From Sandaracinus amylolyticus (GTDB lineage: Bacteria; Myxococcota_A; Polyangia; Polyangiales; Sandaracinaceae): 64,000 bases of DNA. Below the pieces are notes generated by a model. It saw only the letters and a list, made by a program, of their open reading frames with translations, ran no database searches and was not told the origin of the DNA. Position numbers and translations under genes: made by a program. Location: assembly GCF_021631985.1 (NCBI RefSeq), contig NZ_CP070225.1, positions 3,038,001-3,102,000 on the forward strand, in the 5' to 3' direction. This document shows, one piece after another, positions 24,945 to 35,600 of the stretch (position 1 is the first letter of the stretch; each line of letters starts with the position of its first letter).

Positions 24945-27766
24945 TGCGCGGCGCCCCAGGTCCTGCCGAAGCCCATCTCGACGACGAGCGGGACCTCCAG
25001 CGGGAACGCGGTCTCCATCTTCTCGCGCACGAGCTTCGCGACGACGTCCTTCTCGTCCTGCGCGACCTCGAGCACGAGCTCGTCGTGCACCGTGAGGATC
25101 ATCCGGCTGCGCAGCTCGCGCGCGGCGAGCTCGTCGTGGATGCCGATCATCGCGCGCTTGAGGATGTCCGCCGCGCTGCCCTGGATCGGCGTGTTCTTCG
25201 CGATGCGCTCGGCGGCGAAGCGCAGCGCGCGGTTGCGACTGTCGATGTCGGGCACGACGCGCTTGCGACCGAGCAGCGTGCGCACCGCGCCGGTCGTTTG
25301 CGCCTCGTGCACCAGGTCCTGCAGGTACCGCGTGACGCCCGCGTAGCGGACGAAGAACGCGTCGATGTAGCGGCGCGCCTCGGCACGATCGATCCGCAGA
25401 TTGCGCGCGAGCGCGAATTCGGTCTGACCGTAGATCACCGCGAAATTCACGGTCTTCGCGCGGCCGCGCATGTCGCGCGTGACCCCCTCCGGCGTGACCC
25501 CGAAGAGCGCGGTCGCGGTGCGCACGTGCACGTCGGCGTTCGTCGTGAACGCGTCGACGAGCTCGACGTCGCCGCTCGCGTGCGCGAGCACGCGCAGCTC
25601 GATCTGCGAGTAGTCCGCGCTGAGGATCTCGAAGCCGTCGGCCGCGACGAACGCATCGCGGATCGCGCGCCCCTCGTCGGTGCGGATCGGGATGTTCTGC
25701 AGGTTCGGATCGCTGGAGCTCAGGCGCCCCGTCGCCGCGACCGCCTGGTTGAAGCGCGTGTGCACGCGCTGATCGGCGGGATCGATCTGTCGCGGAAGCG
25801 CCTCGAGGTACGTGCCGCGCAGCTTCTGGAGCATGCGCAGCTCGAGGATCGCGTCGGGCAGCGGGTGCATCGGCGCGAGCTCCTCGAGCACCTCGTGATC
25901 GGTCGAGCGCGACGTCTTGGTGCGCTTGATCACCGGGAGCTTCAGCTCGTCGAAGAGCACGCTCTCGAGCGCGCGCGGCGAGCTCACGTTGAACTCGTGC
26001 CCCGCGGCCTCGTGGCAGCGCTTCTCGAGCTCCTTCACGCGCGCCTCGGCGCCGACGTCGAGCTGCGCGAGGTGCGCGGTGTCGATGCGCACTCCGACCT
26101 GCTCCATGTCGGCGAGCACACCGGCGAGCGGCATCTCCATCGTGCGCATCAGCTCGCCGAGCGCCTCTTCGTCGAGCCGCTGTCGCTGCAGCGCCTCGAG
26201 GTCGAGGATCAGCGCGGCGCGCGTGGTGCCGGCGGCCATCGCGCGCTCCACCTCGAGCTCGGAGAGGCGCGGCTTCTGCCCGCGCACCTTGGGCAACATC
26301 GACTCGAGCGATGCGAGATCGTCGCCGAGATCCAGGCGCGCGACCTCCTCGATGCCGTGCGCGTGGCGCTCCGCGTCGAGCAGATAGCTCGCGATCATCG
26401 TGTCGAAGTCGTCCTCGCCGATGCGCACCCGCACGCCGCGTCGCGACCACACGAGCGCCTCGCGCTTGAGGTCGTGCGCGCGCTTGGCGAGCTCGCGATC
26501 CTCGAGCACCGGGCGCAGCAGCTCGACGACGCTCGCGAGCGGGAGCTGATCGGGCCGACCGAGATAGACGTGCCCGATCGGCGCGTACACCGCGCGGGCC
26601 TCGACGGTCTCCGCGACCTCGTCGACCTCGCGCCATCCGAGCGCCACGCCGACGACCTGGGCGCGCAGCGGATCGTCGCCTTCGATCAACGTGTGGATCG
26701 CGATGCCGCCGCTCGCGCGCGCGGCATCGAGCGCGGCGCGCAGCGCGTCGAGATCGCCGGCGAGCGTGCTCTTCACGACGAGGCGCGGCGGGGGCGCGCC
26801 CTTGGGCTTGGTCACGATCTCCGCGCGCGCCGCGGGCTTGCTGGGCGCGGTCTCGAGCGCGCCGCGCGGCACCTCGCGACCGAGCGTGCGCTCGAGCTCG
26901 TCCTTCGCGCGGTGCAGCTCGAGGTCGGTGAAGAGCTGGCGCAGCTTGGGCACGTCGGCGCCGCCGTAGCGCAGCCGCTCGAGATCGAAGTCGATCGCGA
27001 CGTCGTCCTTCAGCGAGACGAGCTGCTGCGAGAGGTACGCCTTGTCCTTGTTGGCGATCAGCTTCTCGCGGATCGACTTCTTCTCGACCGCGTCGACCTG
27101 CGCGTAGATGCCGTCGAGCGTCTCGTACGCGCCGAGGAGCTGGACCGCGGTCTTCGGTCCGACGCCGGGCACGCCGGGCACGTTGTCGCTCGTATCGCCG
27201 GTGAGCGAGAGGTAGTCGCGCACCTGGTCGGGGCGCACGCCCATCTTCTCCACGGTCTCCTCGGGCCCGTAGACGCGATCGCGCATCGAGTCGAGCATCA
27301 CGACGCCGTCCTGGATGAGCTGCAGGAGGTCCTTGTCGGCGCTCGCGATGACGACGGTGAGGCCCTGCTCGCGCGCCTGCTTCACGACGGTCGCGATGAC
27401 GTCGTCGGCCTCCATGCCCTCCTCGGCGAGGCAGGGGATCTGGTACGCGTGCGCGATCTCGAGCACGCGATCGGCCTGCTGCTCGAGATCGGGCGGACGC
27501 TCTTTGCGCGTCGCCTTGTAGTCCGCGTAGATCGCCTTGCGGAACGAGGGCGCGCGCGAGTCGACCGCGACCGCGAAGTACGTCGGGCGTCGCTGCGTGA
27601 TGAGCTTGTTCATCATCGCGGTGACGCCGAGCACCGCGTGCGTGGGCTCGCCCTTGCTGTTCGAGAGCGGAGGAACGGCGTGGTACGCGCGAAAGACGTA
27701 CCCCGACAGATCCATCACGTAGAGCGTCTTGGGATCGCCCGGAGGCGGAAGGACCGCAGCGGCCAT
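24941..27766 (-). CDS. polA: DNA polymerase I
   Basis: 941 residues. An N-terminal 5'-3' exonuclease/FEN domain (VMDLSGYVFRAYHA, EEGMEADDVIAT, ASADKDLLQLI, GDTSDNVPGVPGVGPKTA) is followed by a 3'-5' exonuclease-like domain and a family A polymerase: motif A DYSQIELRVLAHASG, motif B RGRAKTVNFAVIYG, motif C TVHDELVLEV. In the middle domain the expected DTE is HTL (GIAIHTLIE), NLKYD is DLKRE, and the YxxxD box is not found, so proofreading is probably lost, as in Taq polymerase. The enzyme fills gaps in repair and lagging-strand synthesis. The stop overlaps that of the converging BtuF-like gene in a shared CTAG. Confidence 0.96.
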   Translation of the reverse strand: MAAAVLPPPGDPKTLYVMDLSGYVFRAYHAVPPLSNSKGEPTHAVLGVTAMMNKLITQRRPTYFAVAVDSRAPSFRKAIYADYKATRKERPPDLEQQADRVLEIAHAYQIPCLAEEGMEADDVIATVVKQAREQGLTVVIASADKDLLQLIQDGVVMLDSMRDRVYGPEETVEKMGVRPDQVRDYLSLTGDTSDNVPGVPGVGPKTAVQLLGAYETLDGIYAQVDAVEKKSIREKLIANKDKAYLSQQLVSLKDDVAIDFDLERLRYGGADVPKLRQLFTDLELHRAKDELERTLGREVPRGALETAPSKPAARAEIVTKPKGAPPPRLVVKSTLAGDLDALRAALDAARASGGIAIHTLIEGDDPLRAQVVGVALGWREVDEVAETVEARAVYAPIGHVYLGRPDQLPLASVVELLRPVLEDRELAKRAHDLKREALVWSRRGVRVRIGEDDFDTMIASYLLDAERHAHGIEEVARLDLGDDLASLESMLPKVRGQKPRLSELEVERAMAAGTTRAALILDLEALQRQRLDEEALGELMRTMEMPLAGVLADMEQVGVRIDTAHLAQLDVGAEARVKELEKRCHEAAGHEFNVSSPRALESVLFDELKLPVIKRTKTSRSTDHEVLEELAPMHPLPDAILELRMLQKLRGTYLEALPRQIDPADQRVHTRFNQAVAATGRLSSSDPNLQNIPIRTDEGRAIRDAFVAADGFEILSADYSQIELRVLAHASGDVELVDAFTTNADVHVRTATALFGVTPEGVTRDMRGRAKTVNFAVIYGQTEFALARNLRIDRAEARRYIDAFFVRYAGVTRYLQDLVHEAQTTGAVRTLLGRKRVVPDIDSRNRALRFAAERIAKNTPIQGSAADILKRAMIGIHDELAARELRSRMILTVHDELVLEVAQDEKDVVAKLVREKMETAFPLEVPLVVEMGFGRTWGAAH

Positions 27767-27852
27767 GAGGCGCGGAGACTAGCCGCGCGCGCGCTCCGCC
27801 GCCGGTCGCAACGTGCTCCGTCGCCGCGATTCTTCGAAGGTCTTCGAGCGCT

Positions 27853-30015
27853 TCAGAGCGCCGGCGGCGGTGGATCGACGACCAACATGGTCGTCTGGAA
27901 CTCCGTCCCGTTGTCGCGCACCTCGATGCCGCGAAACAGCGACGGCTCGACCCGATCGTCGGTGAGCAGCCCGATCGCGTTCCCGTGGACGAGCCCGCGC
28001 GCGAGCTCGGGCGCGGCACAGGCGAACGCCGCCGTCATGCCGGCGCGGGGCGACCCGGACACCTCGAACTCGCGAAGCGCGAGCACGCCACCTCCGGCGC
28101 ACATCAGGCCATCGCCCGCGGGGATCGCGCACGAGTCGCACGTCTCTGCGCGTGTGCTCTCGACACGCAGGTGCGCGATGGCGAGGCGTCCGCCTCGGAG
28201 CGCTGCGGCACCGAGTGATGCGGCGCCCCGGACTCGAACGCGCTCGCCGCCGATCGTGCCGTGGTATGCGAGCACCCCGACGCCGGTCGGGTCCTGGCCC
28301 GATCGCACGATGTCCTGCAGGTCGACGTCGGTTGCGCGCACGTTCGCATCGATCGCAGCCAGCCCGAAGCGCGATGCGTCGCGGATGCGCGCGCGCTCGA
28401 GCACCAGCGTCGGTGGCGCATCCGGAGGGCACTCGCCGGTGCACTGCGCGCCGACGCCGATGCCGCCGATCACGTCGAGGTCGACGATCGTCGCGCGCGC
28501 ATCGTCGGCGACCTGCACCGCATTGCGACCGGGGCGCACGATGCGCGCGCGCGCCACGTCGAGGCGACCGCCGTCCCACGCCTCCAGCGCGTCGCCGTCG
28601 TTCTCCTCGAGCGCGGTGTCGATCACCGTCGCGTCGCGCAGCGTGAGCGACCCGTCATCGTAGACCTCGAACGCCGAGCCCGCGGCACGTTCGACGCGCG
28701 CTCGCTCGAGCTCGATGTGGCCGCCGGCCGCCACGACGTTCTCGGTGCCGCCGGGGGCTTCGTCCACGACGACGTCCGCTCCACCGATCCGCCCCCGCGA
28801 CTCCGGGCCCTCCACGACGATGCGGAGCGCGCCGATCGCGACCTTCTGCACGCGCGAGAGGTAGACGCGCGCGAGCGTCGCCTGCCCGAACACGCTCAGG
28901 AACACGTCGGGATCTCCGGCCGCCGCGGGTGCGACGTCACGGCCGCGGAGATCGACGAGCTCCGCGCGGCTGCCCGGCACGATCAGGAGGCCAGCCCCAG
29001 CACGCTCGACCGCGACGCGTCGCACGGTGATCTCGTCGATGACCCCGGTGATCCCGAGCGGCGTGTCGACGATCGCCGAGTCCTCCACCAGCAGGCGCGT
29101 GCCGGGAGGCACGGGATCGCCAGTGCGGTAGTCGGCGCCGATCGCGCCGGGGCCACCGCCCGACACGGTGGACGATCGCAACGTCACCTGCGCGCCGGCG
29201 CGCAGCCACACCGCGTACGGCACGTCGTCGGCCCGCACCTGTCCGCCATCGGCGCGAACGTGATCGCCCTCGAACCCAGCCCGCGAGTCGAGCCGCAGCG
29301 CGCCCGCCGGCGCCTCGAGCCAGAGCCGACTGCCGCGCACCATCGTGCCCGACGTCACCCAGAGCGCGGAGCGGCCGCCGATCAGGTGGAGATCTCCGAG
29401 CTCCATCGTCTGCCCCGGCGTCACCACGAGCACGGCGGTTCCCGACTCGGTCGACGCGTTGCGGACGACCGTACCGGTCGCACACGCGCCACGCAGCGCC
29501 GCGATCCCACGCAGCTCCACCAGACGCACGCCGGCGCCCACGTCGTGCTCGCCCACCGAGAGCGCGAGCACGCCTCGCCCTCCTCCGACCGCGCGCGCAG
29601 CCGTGACCCCTTCTGCGATCGTCGCGAACGGACGCTCGCGCGTGCCATCGCCGTCGACCGCGCCCGGCCGCACGTAGATCACGCCGCCCACGGGGAGATC
29701 GCGCGGCCAGCCGTCCTCGGGACATCCCCGCTCGCCATCGATCGGCGCGCACCCGGTGCCGGGCAGCGCGAGCTCGGAGGGCGCGCACGTCGGAGCGCGA
29801 TCGTCGGCCCACGGCTCGCACACGATCTGGTCCTCGAGCACGCGGTGCTCGCGCCACCCCGGCGGGCACGGCGTCATCACCACCGCGGCAGTCGGCGTCG
29901 GTGGGATCGGGTCCTGGATGCCCTCGACGCCCGCGTCCTGCTCGGCGAGCGCGGGAGCCTCGCCACAGCCCACCAGACACGCGATCACGCCGATCGCGAG
30001 CGCCGCTCCCCTCAT
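27853..30015 (-). CDS. Right-handed beta-helix (DUF1565-like) lipoprotein
   Basis: 720 residues from the ATG at 30015, chosen because it gives a clean lipoprotein signal (GAALAIGVIACLVGCG). Residues ~85-130 read GGVIYVRPGAVDGDGTRERP then FATIAEGV, the opening of DUF1565/parallel beta-helix proteins, and the rest is a long series of short strands with regular turns (LVELRGIAAL, VTLRSSTVSGG, LTLRDATVIDT), i.e. many helix coils. Extra cysteines are spread over the N- and C-terminal parts. Probably a surface protein; related ones bind or cleave polysaccharide, but no catalytic residues are evident. Confidence 0.8.
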   Translation of the reverse strand: MRGAALAIGVIACLVGCGEAPALAEQDAGVEGIQDPIPPTPTAAVVMTPCPPGWREHRVLEDQIVCEPWADDRAPTCAPSELALPGTGCAPIDGERGCPEDGWPRDLPVGGVIYVRPGAVDGDGTRERPFATIAEGVTAARAVGGGRGVLALSVGEHDVGAGVRLVELRGIAALRGACATGTVVRNASTESGTAVLVVTPGQTMELGDLHLIGGRSALWVTSGTMVRGSRLWLEAPAGALRLDSRAGFEGDHVRADGGQVRADDVPYAVWLRAGAQVTLRSSTVSGGGPGAIGADYRTGDPVPPGTRLLVEDSAIVDTPLGITGVIDEITVRRVAVERAGAGLLIVPGSRAELVDLRGRDVAPAAAGDPDVFLSVFGQATLARVYLSRVQKVAIGALRIVVEGPESRGRIGGADVVVDEAPGGTENVVAAGGHIELERARVERAAGSAFEVYDDGSLTLRDATVIDTALEENDGDALEAWDGGRLDVARARIVRPGRNAVQVADDARATIVDLDVIGGIGVGAQCTGECPPDAPPTLVLERARIRDASRFGLAAIDANVRATDVDLQDIVRSGQDPTGVGVLAYHGTIGGERVRVRGAASLGAAALRGGRLAIAHLRVESTRAETCDSCAIPAGDGLMCAGGGVLALREFEVSGSPRAGMTAAFACAAPELARGLVHGNAIGLLTDDRVEPSLFRGIEVRDNGTEFQTTMLVVDPPPPAL

Positions 30016-30053
30016 GGCGCGCGAGCCTGGTCCGCGCTCCTGGCGCGCACAAG

Positions 30054-30089
30054 CGAAGAGCCGGCCCACCTTCGTGAGCCGGCTCTTCG
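30054..30089. terminator. 12-bp stem hairpin after the sulfatase gene
   Basis: The arms cgaagagccggc (30054-30065) and gccggctcttcg (30078-30089) are perfectly complementary around a 12-nt loop. It lies 25 bp past the sulfatase stop and before the beta-helix gene on the same strand, so it is well placed to end sulfatase transcription. Only a short T pair follows on the minus strand. Confidence 0.7.
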
Positions 30090-30113
30090 TCGAGCACCGC
30101 GCGTCTCGTGCGA

Positions 30114-32501
30114 TCAGTCGGTCTGACCGAGCGCGCTCGGAGCGGCCGCCCCCTCGGGGCAGTCCGGCACGTAGCCGAGGGCGCGCAGCTGCGCGCAGGT
30201 CTCGGGGTCGAGCACCGCGGCCTCGGTGCTCAGCTGCGTGCGGGCGCGCTGATCCGCGCTCAGCCAGTTCCCGCGGTCGATGGCGCCGAGGTACTGACCG
30301 ATCAGGACGCGCAGGTAACGCGCCGCGATCGGATGGCGGTTCATGTCGAGCTCGCGCTGCTCGCCGGGATCGCTCTGCAGGTCGAACATCGTCGGGTTGT
30401 GGCCGCGGAGGATCAGCTTCCAGCGACCGGCGCGGATCGCGCGACGATCGTCGAGGAAGTCGCTGAATGCGACCTGCGGGCCGGTCGGGATCTCACCGCG
30501 CAGCTCGGGCGTGAGCGAGCGTCCCTCGGCGTTGCGCAGCCCCTCGACGCCCGCGAGCTGCAGCACCGTCGGCGAGATCTGCATCGTGCTGACCGTGTGC
30601 GCGACGCGCTGCGCCGGCACCACGCCCGGGCGCCAGAAGATCAGCGGGACGTTGATGAGCTCCTGATAGAGGCTGTGGCCGTGGCCCCAGCTGTTGTGCT
30701 CGTTGAACTCCTCGCCGTGATCCGAGGTGATGACGAGCAGCGTGTCGTCGCCGACGCCGAGCTGCTGGAGGCGCTCGAGGAAGCGACCGAGCTCGCGGTC
30801 GTGGTAGCTGATCTCGCCGTCGTGGAGCGCCTCGAGGCGGCGGCGATCGCTCGCGTCGAACGTGACGTCGGGCGGGTTGCGCTTCGCACGCTCGAGCAGC
30901 TCGCCGGTCATGCGCGGCCGCACCTGGCCCGCATAGTCCGTGCGCGAGTCGTACATCGAGAGGAACTCGGCCGGCGGGTCGTAGGGCACGTGCGGATCGA
31001 TCGTCTGGATGTAGACGAAGAAGCGCTCGTCCTTGTGCTGCTCGATGAAGTCACCGGCCTCGCGGAAGACGTCCTCGGCCTCGGTGCTCCGGTTCTCGCG
31101 GATGTAATTCGTGTAGTGATCCCAGCCCTGCGCGAACCCGAAGCGATCCGAGACGTAGCCGTTCGCGAGGAACGAGCCGGTCGCGAAGCTCGCCGCGTTG
31201 AACGCCTCGCTCACGAGCTCGGCGCTGTCGGGGACGCGCGCGGCGTCGGTCTTCGCGCCGTGGGTCGAGGGCGTGAGGCCTGTGAGCACCGACGCGACGC
31301 TCGGCTTCGTCCAGTTCTCCTGCGACTGCGCCGCCTCGAAGAGCGTGCCCTCCTGGGCGATGCGCTCGAGCACCGGCGTGCGCACGCGCGACTGCGGGTT
31401 GAACGGGCGCAGCTTGCTCGCGCGCAGCGTGTCGATGAGGAGCACGACGACGTTGCGCACCGGGCGCAGCTCCGCGACCTGCGGAGGCGGCACCATGATG
31501 CCCGGCACCGACCACGCGACGCGTCCGCCCTCGCCCGTGCCCTCGGCAATCAGCTCGAGGCGCACCACCTGACCCGCGAAGCGCGTGAGGTCGACGTTCT
31601 GATCGTCCCAGCGGTTGCCCACCGCGGCCGAGTAGACCTCGGCGGCCTCGCCGCCCTCGGGCTGCACCACGACGCGCGCACGCGCGCCCGCGACGGTGCC
31701 CTCACCGCCGACGCCGAGCACGAGCCGGCCGCCCTGCGGGACCTCGATGTGATACGTGACCGTCGTCGGCGCGCGCACCGCGATCGCACGGCGCTCGGTG
31801 CCGCCCACGTCGATCTGCGCGACCAGCGCCGCGAGGTCGGGCGCGAGGAAGCGCTCACCCTCGGTCGGCGTGCCGGGGATGAAGCGGATCGAGCTGACCG
31901 CGACCGAGACGTTCTCGTCGCCGACGCGCGTCGTGCCGCCGAAGCGGAGCAGCAGCGCGTTCTCGCCCGCGCGGATCATGTCGGCGGGGATCGCGATGTC
32001 GTAGTCGCGGAACTCGGCGCCCTCGGCGAGCTGGATGCCCTCGGGCAGCGAGCGGTTGTTGACGAAGACCTGCAGGCGCCGCGAGCCGATCGGGCGCATG
32101 CGGACGCGCATCGTCACCGGGCCCGCCTGGCGCATCGAGAAGTACACGCGCGACGCGTCGGTCGCGTGGGTGAACGTCTCGTCGCCGTCGGCGCCGTCCG
32201 AGCCCCAGCCCGTGCGCCAGTGGCCGATCGTGTACTTCATGCGCGCGGGCGTGCCGAAGTCGACGTAGAGGCCGTGGTGGTCGACGTCCGCGAGGTGCGC
32301 GATGTCGAGCAGGTCCTGCTGCATGCGAAGGGACGCCGCAGCGGCCGGTGCGGCGCCCTGGGGGCCCGCGGCCGCGGCGCCTTCACCATCGCCGCTGATC
32401 CCCTCGCTCGCCTCGGAGCTGGGTCCACATCCGACGAGACCGACGATCCCCGTGCTGATCGCGATCGCGAGCAGGCAGAACAGCTTCGTGCGCGACATCA
32501 T
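30114..32501 (-). CDS. Sulfatase/phosphodiesterase-fold lipoprotein
   Basis: 795 residues. A lipoprotein signal (AIAISTGIVGLVGCG), a ~320-residue N-terminal beta-rich region (likely carbohydrate-binding-like), then an alkaline-phosphatase/sulfatase domain: VVLLIDTLRASKL (metal Asp), WTKPSVASVLTGLTPSTHGA, DPHVPYDPP, TSDHGEEFNEH and a C-terminal RAGRWKLILRG. At the place where sulfatases have Cys or Ser for formylglycine this protein has Thr (T-K-P-S), as in the Thr-nucleophile branch of phosphoethanolamine transferases and related phosphodiesterases, so sulfatase activity is doubtful. The first ATG lies directly against GGAGGG; the second ATG (32498) has better spacing. Extracytoplasmic. Confidence 0.85.
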   Translation of the reverse strand: MMSRTKLFCLLAIAISTGIVGLVGCGPSSEASEGISGDGEGAAAAGPQGAAPAAAASLRMQQDLLDIAHLADVDHHGLYVDFGTPARMKYTIGHWRTGWGSDGADGDETFTHATDASRVYFSMRQAGPVTMRVRMRPIGSRRLQVFVNNRSLPEGIQLAEGAEFRDYDIAIPADMIRAGENALLLRFGGTTRVGDENVSVAVSSIRFIPGTPTEGERFLAPDLAALVAQIDVGGTERRAIAVRAPTTVTYHIEVPQGGRLVLGVGGEGTVAGARARVVVQPEGGEAAEVYSAAVGNRWDDQNVDLTRFAGQVVRLELIAEGTGEGGRVAWSVPGIMVPPPQVAELRPVRNVVVLLIDTLRASKLRPFNPQSRVRTPVLERIAQEGTLFEAAQSQENWTKPSVASVLTGLTPSTHGAKTDAARVPDSAELVSEAFNAASFATGSFLANGYVSDRFGFAQGWDHYTNYIRENRSTEAEDVFREAGDFIEQHKDERFFVYIQTIDPHVPYDPPAEFLSMYDSRTDYAGQVRPRMTGELLERAKRNPPDVTFDASDRRRLEALHDGEISYHDRELGRFLERLQQLGVGDDTLLVITSDHGEEFNEHNSWGHGHSLYQELINVPLIFWRPGVVPAQRVAHTVSTMQISPTVLQLAGVEGLRNAEGRSLTPELRGEIPTGPQVAFSDFLDDRRAIRAGRWKLILRGHNPTMFDLQSDPGEQRELDMNRHPIAARYLRVLIGQYLGAIDRGNWLSADQRARTQLSTEAAVLDPETCAQLRALGYVPDCPEGAAAPSALGQTD

Positions 32502-32664
32502 CCCTCCGGCGCCCGCCGTCAGGACGTCGGAGCGCGCCGGCAGCCGCAGCCGGGCGCTGCACCGGCGTTCCCTGTGAGCGCGTGCAGTGGCCCCGCGGAT
32601 AGCACGGGCCGTGATCCAGCGTCAAACAAAGGGCGAACGGCCCGAGTGTCTCGCGCGATTCCCC

Positions 32665-35600
32665 TCAGGGCGCGGCGACGCGGCGGGTGTGCCCGGGTGC
32701 GACGTGCACGAAGCGGAACGACGAGCCGTCGCCTCGGAGGAACGTGACCTCGTGCACGCCCTCGGGCAGCGCGATCGCGACCGGCTCGGCGCCGACCGAG
32801 AGCTCGCGCTCGCCGATGCGCACCCGCAGCGGCGCTCCGCCCTCGAGCGGCGTCACGAGCACCACGCCCTGCCCCGGCGCCACCTCGACGCCGAGCGCGG
32901 GGTCGATCGTGGGCAGGTCCTCGCCGTAGCTGCGCACCTGGGTGGCGGGCGCGGCGGGCGCGGGCTCGGTGGGCACCGCCGCGGTGGTGGGCGCGGAGGC
33001 GGTCGACGGCGCGACCGGCGGTGCATCGTCGGGCTGGGGCTCGGGCTCCGGCGCGGCGGGCGTCTCGGGCGCGGTCTCGGCGACCGAGCCACCGAGCAGG
33101 TTGCGGTATGCGACGAACCCCGCGAAGACGAGCACCGCGAGGAGAAACGCCCAGCCGAACAGCCCGATCCCGCCGCTCTCGGCGGGCGCAGGCGCGGCGG
33201 CGGCAGCGGGCGCGGGCTTCTTCACCGGCGCGCTCGGCGGCGGCATCAGCGGGGCCGGCGCCGCGGGGATCACGGGCTCGGGCGCCGCGATCACCGGCTC
33301 GGGCGGCGGCTCGGGCGCGGGCGGCTCGGCCGCGGTCGGCGCGACCGGCTCCGGCTCCGGCATGGCCAGGCTCGCCGAGAGCGCCTCGAGCGACGTCTCC
33401 TCCTGCTTCTTGCGCGCGAAGGGATCGACCTCGGGCGCGTCCAGCTCGAGCATCCCGCGGGGCGGCTCGCTCGCCATCCGATGCGCCTCGGCGACGATGT
33501 CGCCGGTGCTCTCCTCGCTCGCGAGCCAGCCCAGCTCGGGCCCGCTCTCCTCCTCGACCATCGCGTCGGCGACGTCCGGCGGCGCCGAGGGCAACGAAGG
33601 CGGCGCCAGCGTCGACGCGCCCTCCCCCGGCACCAGGCTCGGCGTGCGCATCGGCAGCTCGATCTCGCCGCGCGCCGCGCCCGCCGCCGCGATGCGGTCC
33701 TCTCCGTCGGGACCGCGCACCGCGAGGATCGCGCCCTGGCGCGCCAGATCGAGCATCACCGACTCGAGCTCGTGCGGCGCGACGCTCCCCTCCATCAGCA
33801 GCGCGCGCGGGCCACCGGTCCCGCGCAGCTTCGACACCATCGCGCGCAGCGCGTCCGGCGACGCGCGCAGCAGCGACGCGAGCACGTCGTCGTCGAGCTC
33901 CACGTGCGACGCGAGCGCGAGGCCCTTGCCGCTCACCGCGTCGACCAGCGCGCCGATCGCCGCCGCGCCCTTGCGCAGCACCACGTCGAGCGGCTCCTTG
34001 ATGCTCGCGCGCACCGGCCCTTCCGCGTCGGCGATCGCGAAACGTCCCGCCGTCGCCCCGAGCAGCGGCACCAGCACGCGCGGCCCGCGGCTGAACGACC
34101 CGTCGCTCGCGGTGCGCGTCAGATCGACGAGGTTCCCGCCGCGCAGATCGATCTCGAAGAGGTTCCAGGCGTCGCGCACGGTGATGCGCGCGTCGGGCCG
34201 GTGCTGGGCCGCGGTCTGGATCAGCGGCAGGATGCCGATGCGCTCGAGCCGTCCGCGCACGTCGCCGCCCGCGCGCAGCTGCGCCTCGAGGCGCGCACGC
34301 GGACGCAGCACGTCGCGCACGCAGTCGAGGATCTGCTGCGCGCCCGACTCCTTGCGCAGGTAGCCGCTCGCGCCCGACTGCAGCTCGCGCATGCGCTGGA
34401 GGAAGTCCTCCTTCCACGAGAGGAGGATCACCGGCACGTCGGCGAGCGCGGGATCGCGCTTGAGCTCGCGCGTGAGCGCGAAGCCGTCGAGCCGCGGCAT
34501 GAGGATGTCGCTGACGACGAGATCGGGGCGACGACGGCGCGCGATGTCGAGCGCCTCCGCGCCGTCGCTCGCCTCGTCGACGACCACGCCTTCCTCGCGG
34601 AGCAGGCCCGCGAAGAACCACACCACCGCGGGGTCGTCGTCCACCACGATCGCGTGGCGATCGCGCAGGCTCACCGGCGCCGACTTCGGCTCGGGCGTGT
34701 CCTCCTCGTCGACCAGCGCGAGGAACGCGGGACCACCCGGCGCGCGGTCGTCGCGGAAGTGGAGGCGTCCTCCACTTCGCTGCGCGAGGTGCGCACGAAC
34801 CCGGCCGATCGCCGACCACGCCGCCGCGAGCACCTCCGCGCCGTCGCCCAGCGGAACGCGCAGATCGCGCCCGCGATCCGCGCTCTCCACGAGCCCGCGC
34901 TTCACCTCGTCGGCGATGCGCGACGCGACCTCCTCGATCGTGTGCTCGCCCGCGAGGCCCGCGACGCCGTGCCCGCCCTCGCCGGTCACTCGCGCCAGCG
35001 TGGTCTCGAGCGCCGCCGCCTCGAAGGGCTTGAGCAGCACCTCGTCGGCGCCGCGCTCGCGCAGCGCGATCGGATCGACGGTCGCGCCCGCCGGTGCCAG
35101 CGCGATCACCGGCACGAAGTCGGTCAGCGGATCGTCCCGCAGCCGCCGCACCAGATCGACGCCGCCCCGCGAGAGCACCGCGTGATCGACCAGCACCGCG
35201 TCGGGCGCGCTCGATCGCGCGAGGCGCAGCGCCTCCTCGGGATCCGCGGCGCCCAGCACCTCGAAGCGCTCGGCCGGGAGCACCGCGCGCGCCCTCGCCT
35301 GCCACTCCGCGCCGTCGACGACGAGGATGCTCAGCACGTTCTGGAAGCCGCGCGACGGCGGCGTCACCGGCACCGCGACCGGCGGCGGCGGCGACGAGCG
35401 CGTCGTGATCACGACCGGCGGCGGCGCCTCGCTGTCGGTCGCCGCGGGCAGCCCGCGCAGCGTCGTCGCGCGCTCGCGCAGCGGACGCGGGCGCTCGCTC
35501 TCGCGGGCCGGCGGGGCCTCGCTCTCGAGCGCCGGGGGCGGCTGCGTCCCCGCGCCGGCGAGCTCGAGCGTGTTGCGGCGCGGTGCAGGCGCGCGCGGCA

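Noticed and set aside
23163-28019. Minus-strand open frame of ~1618 codons spanning the polA region
   Set aside because: Only its last ~275 codons are a real gene (alpha/beta hydrolase); the remainder is an out-of-frame shadow of polA.
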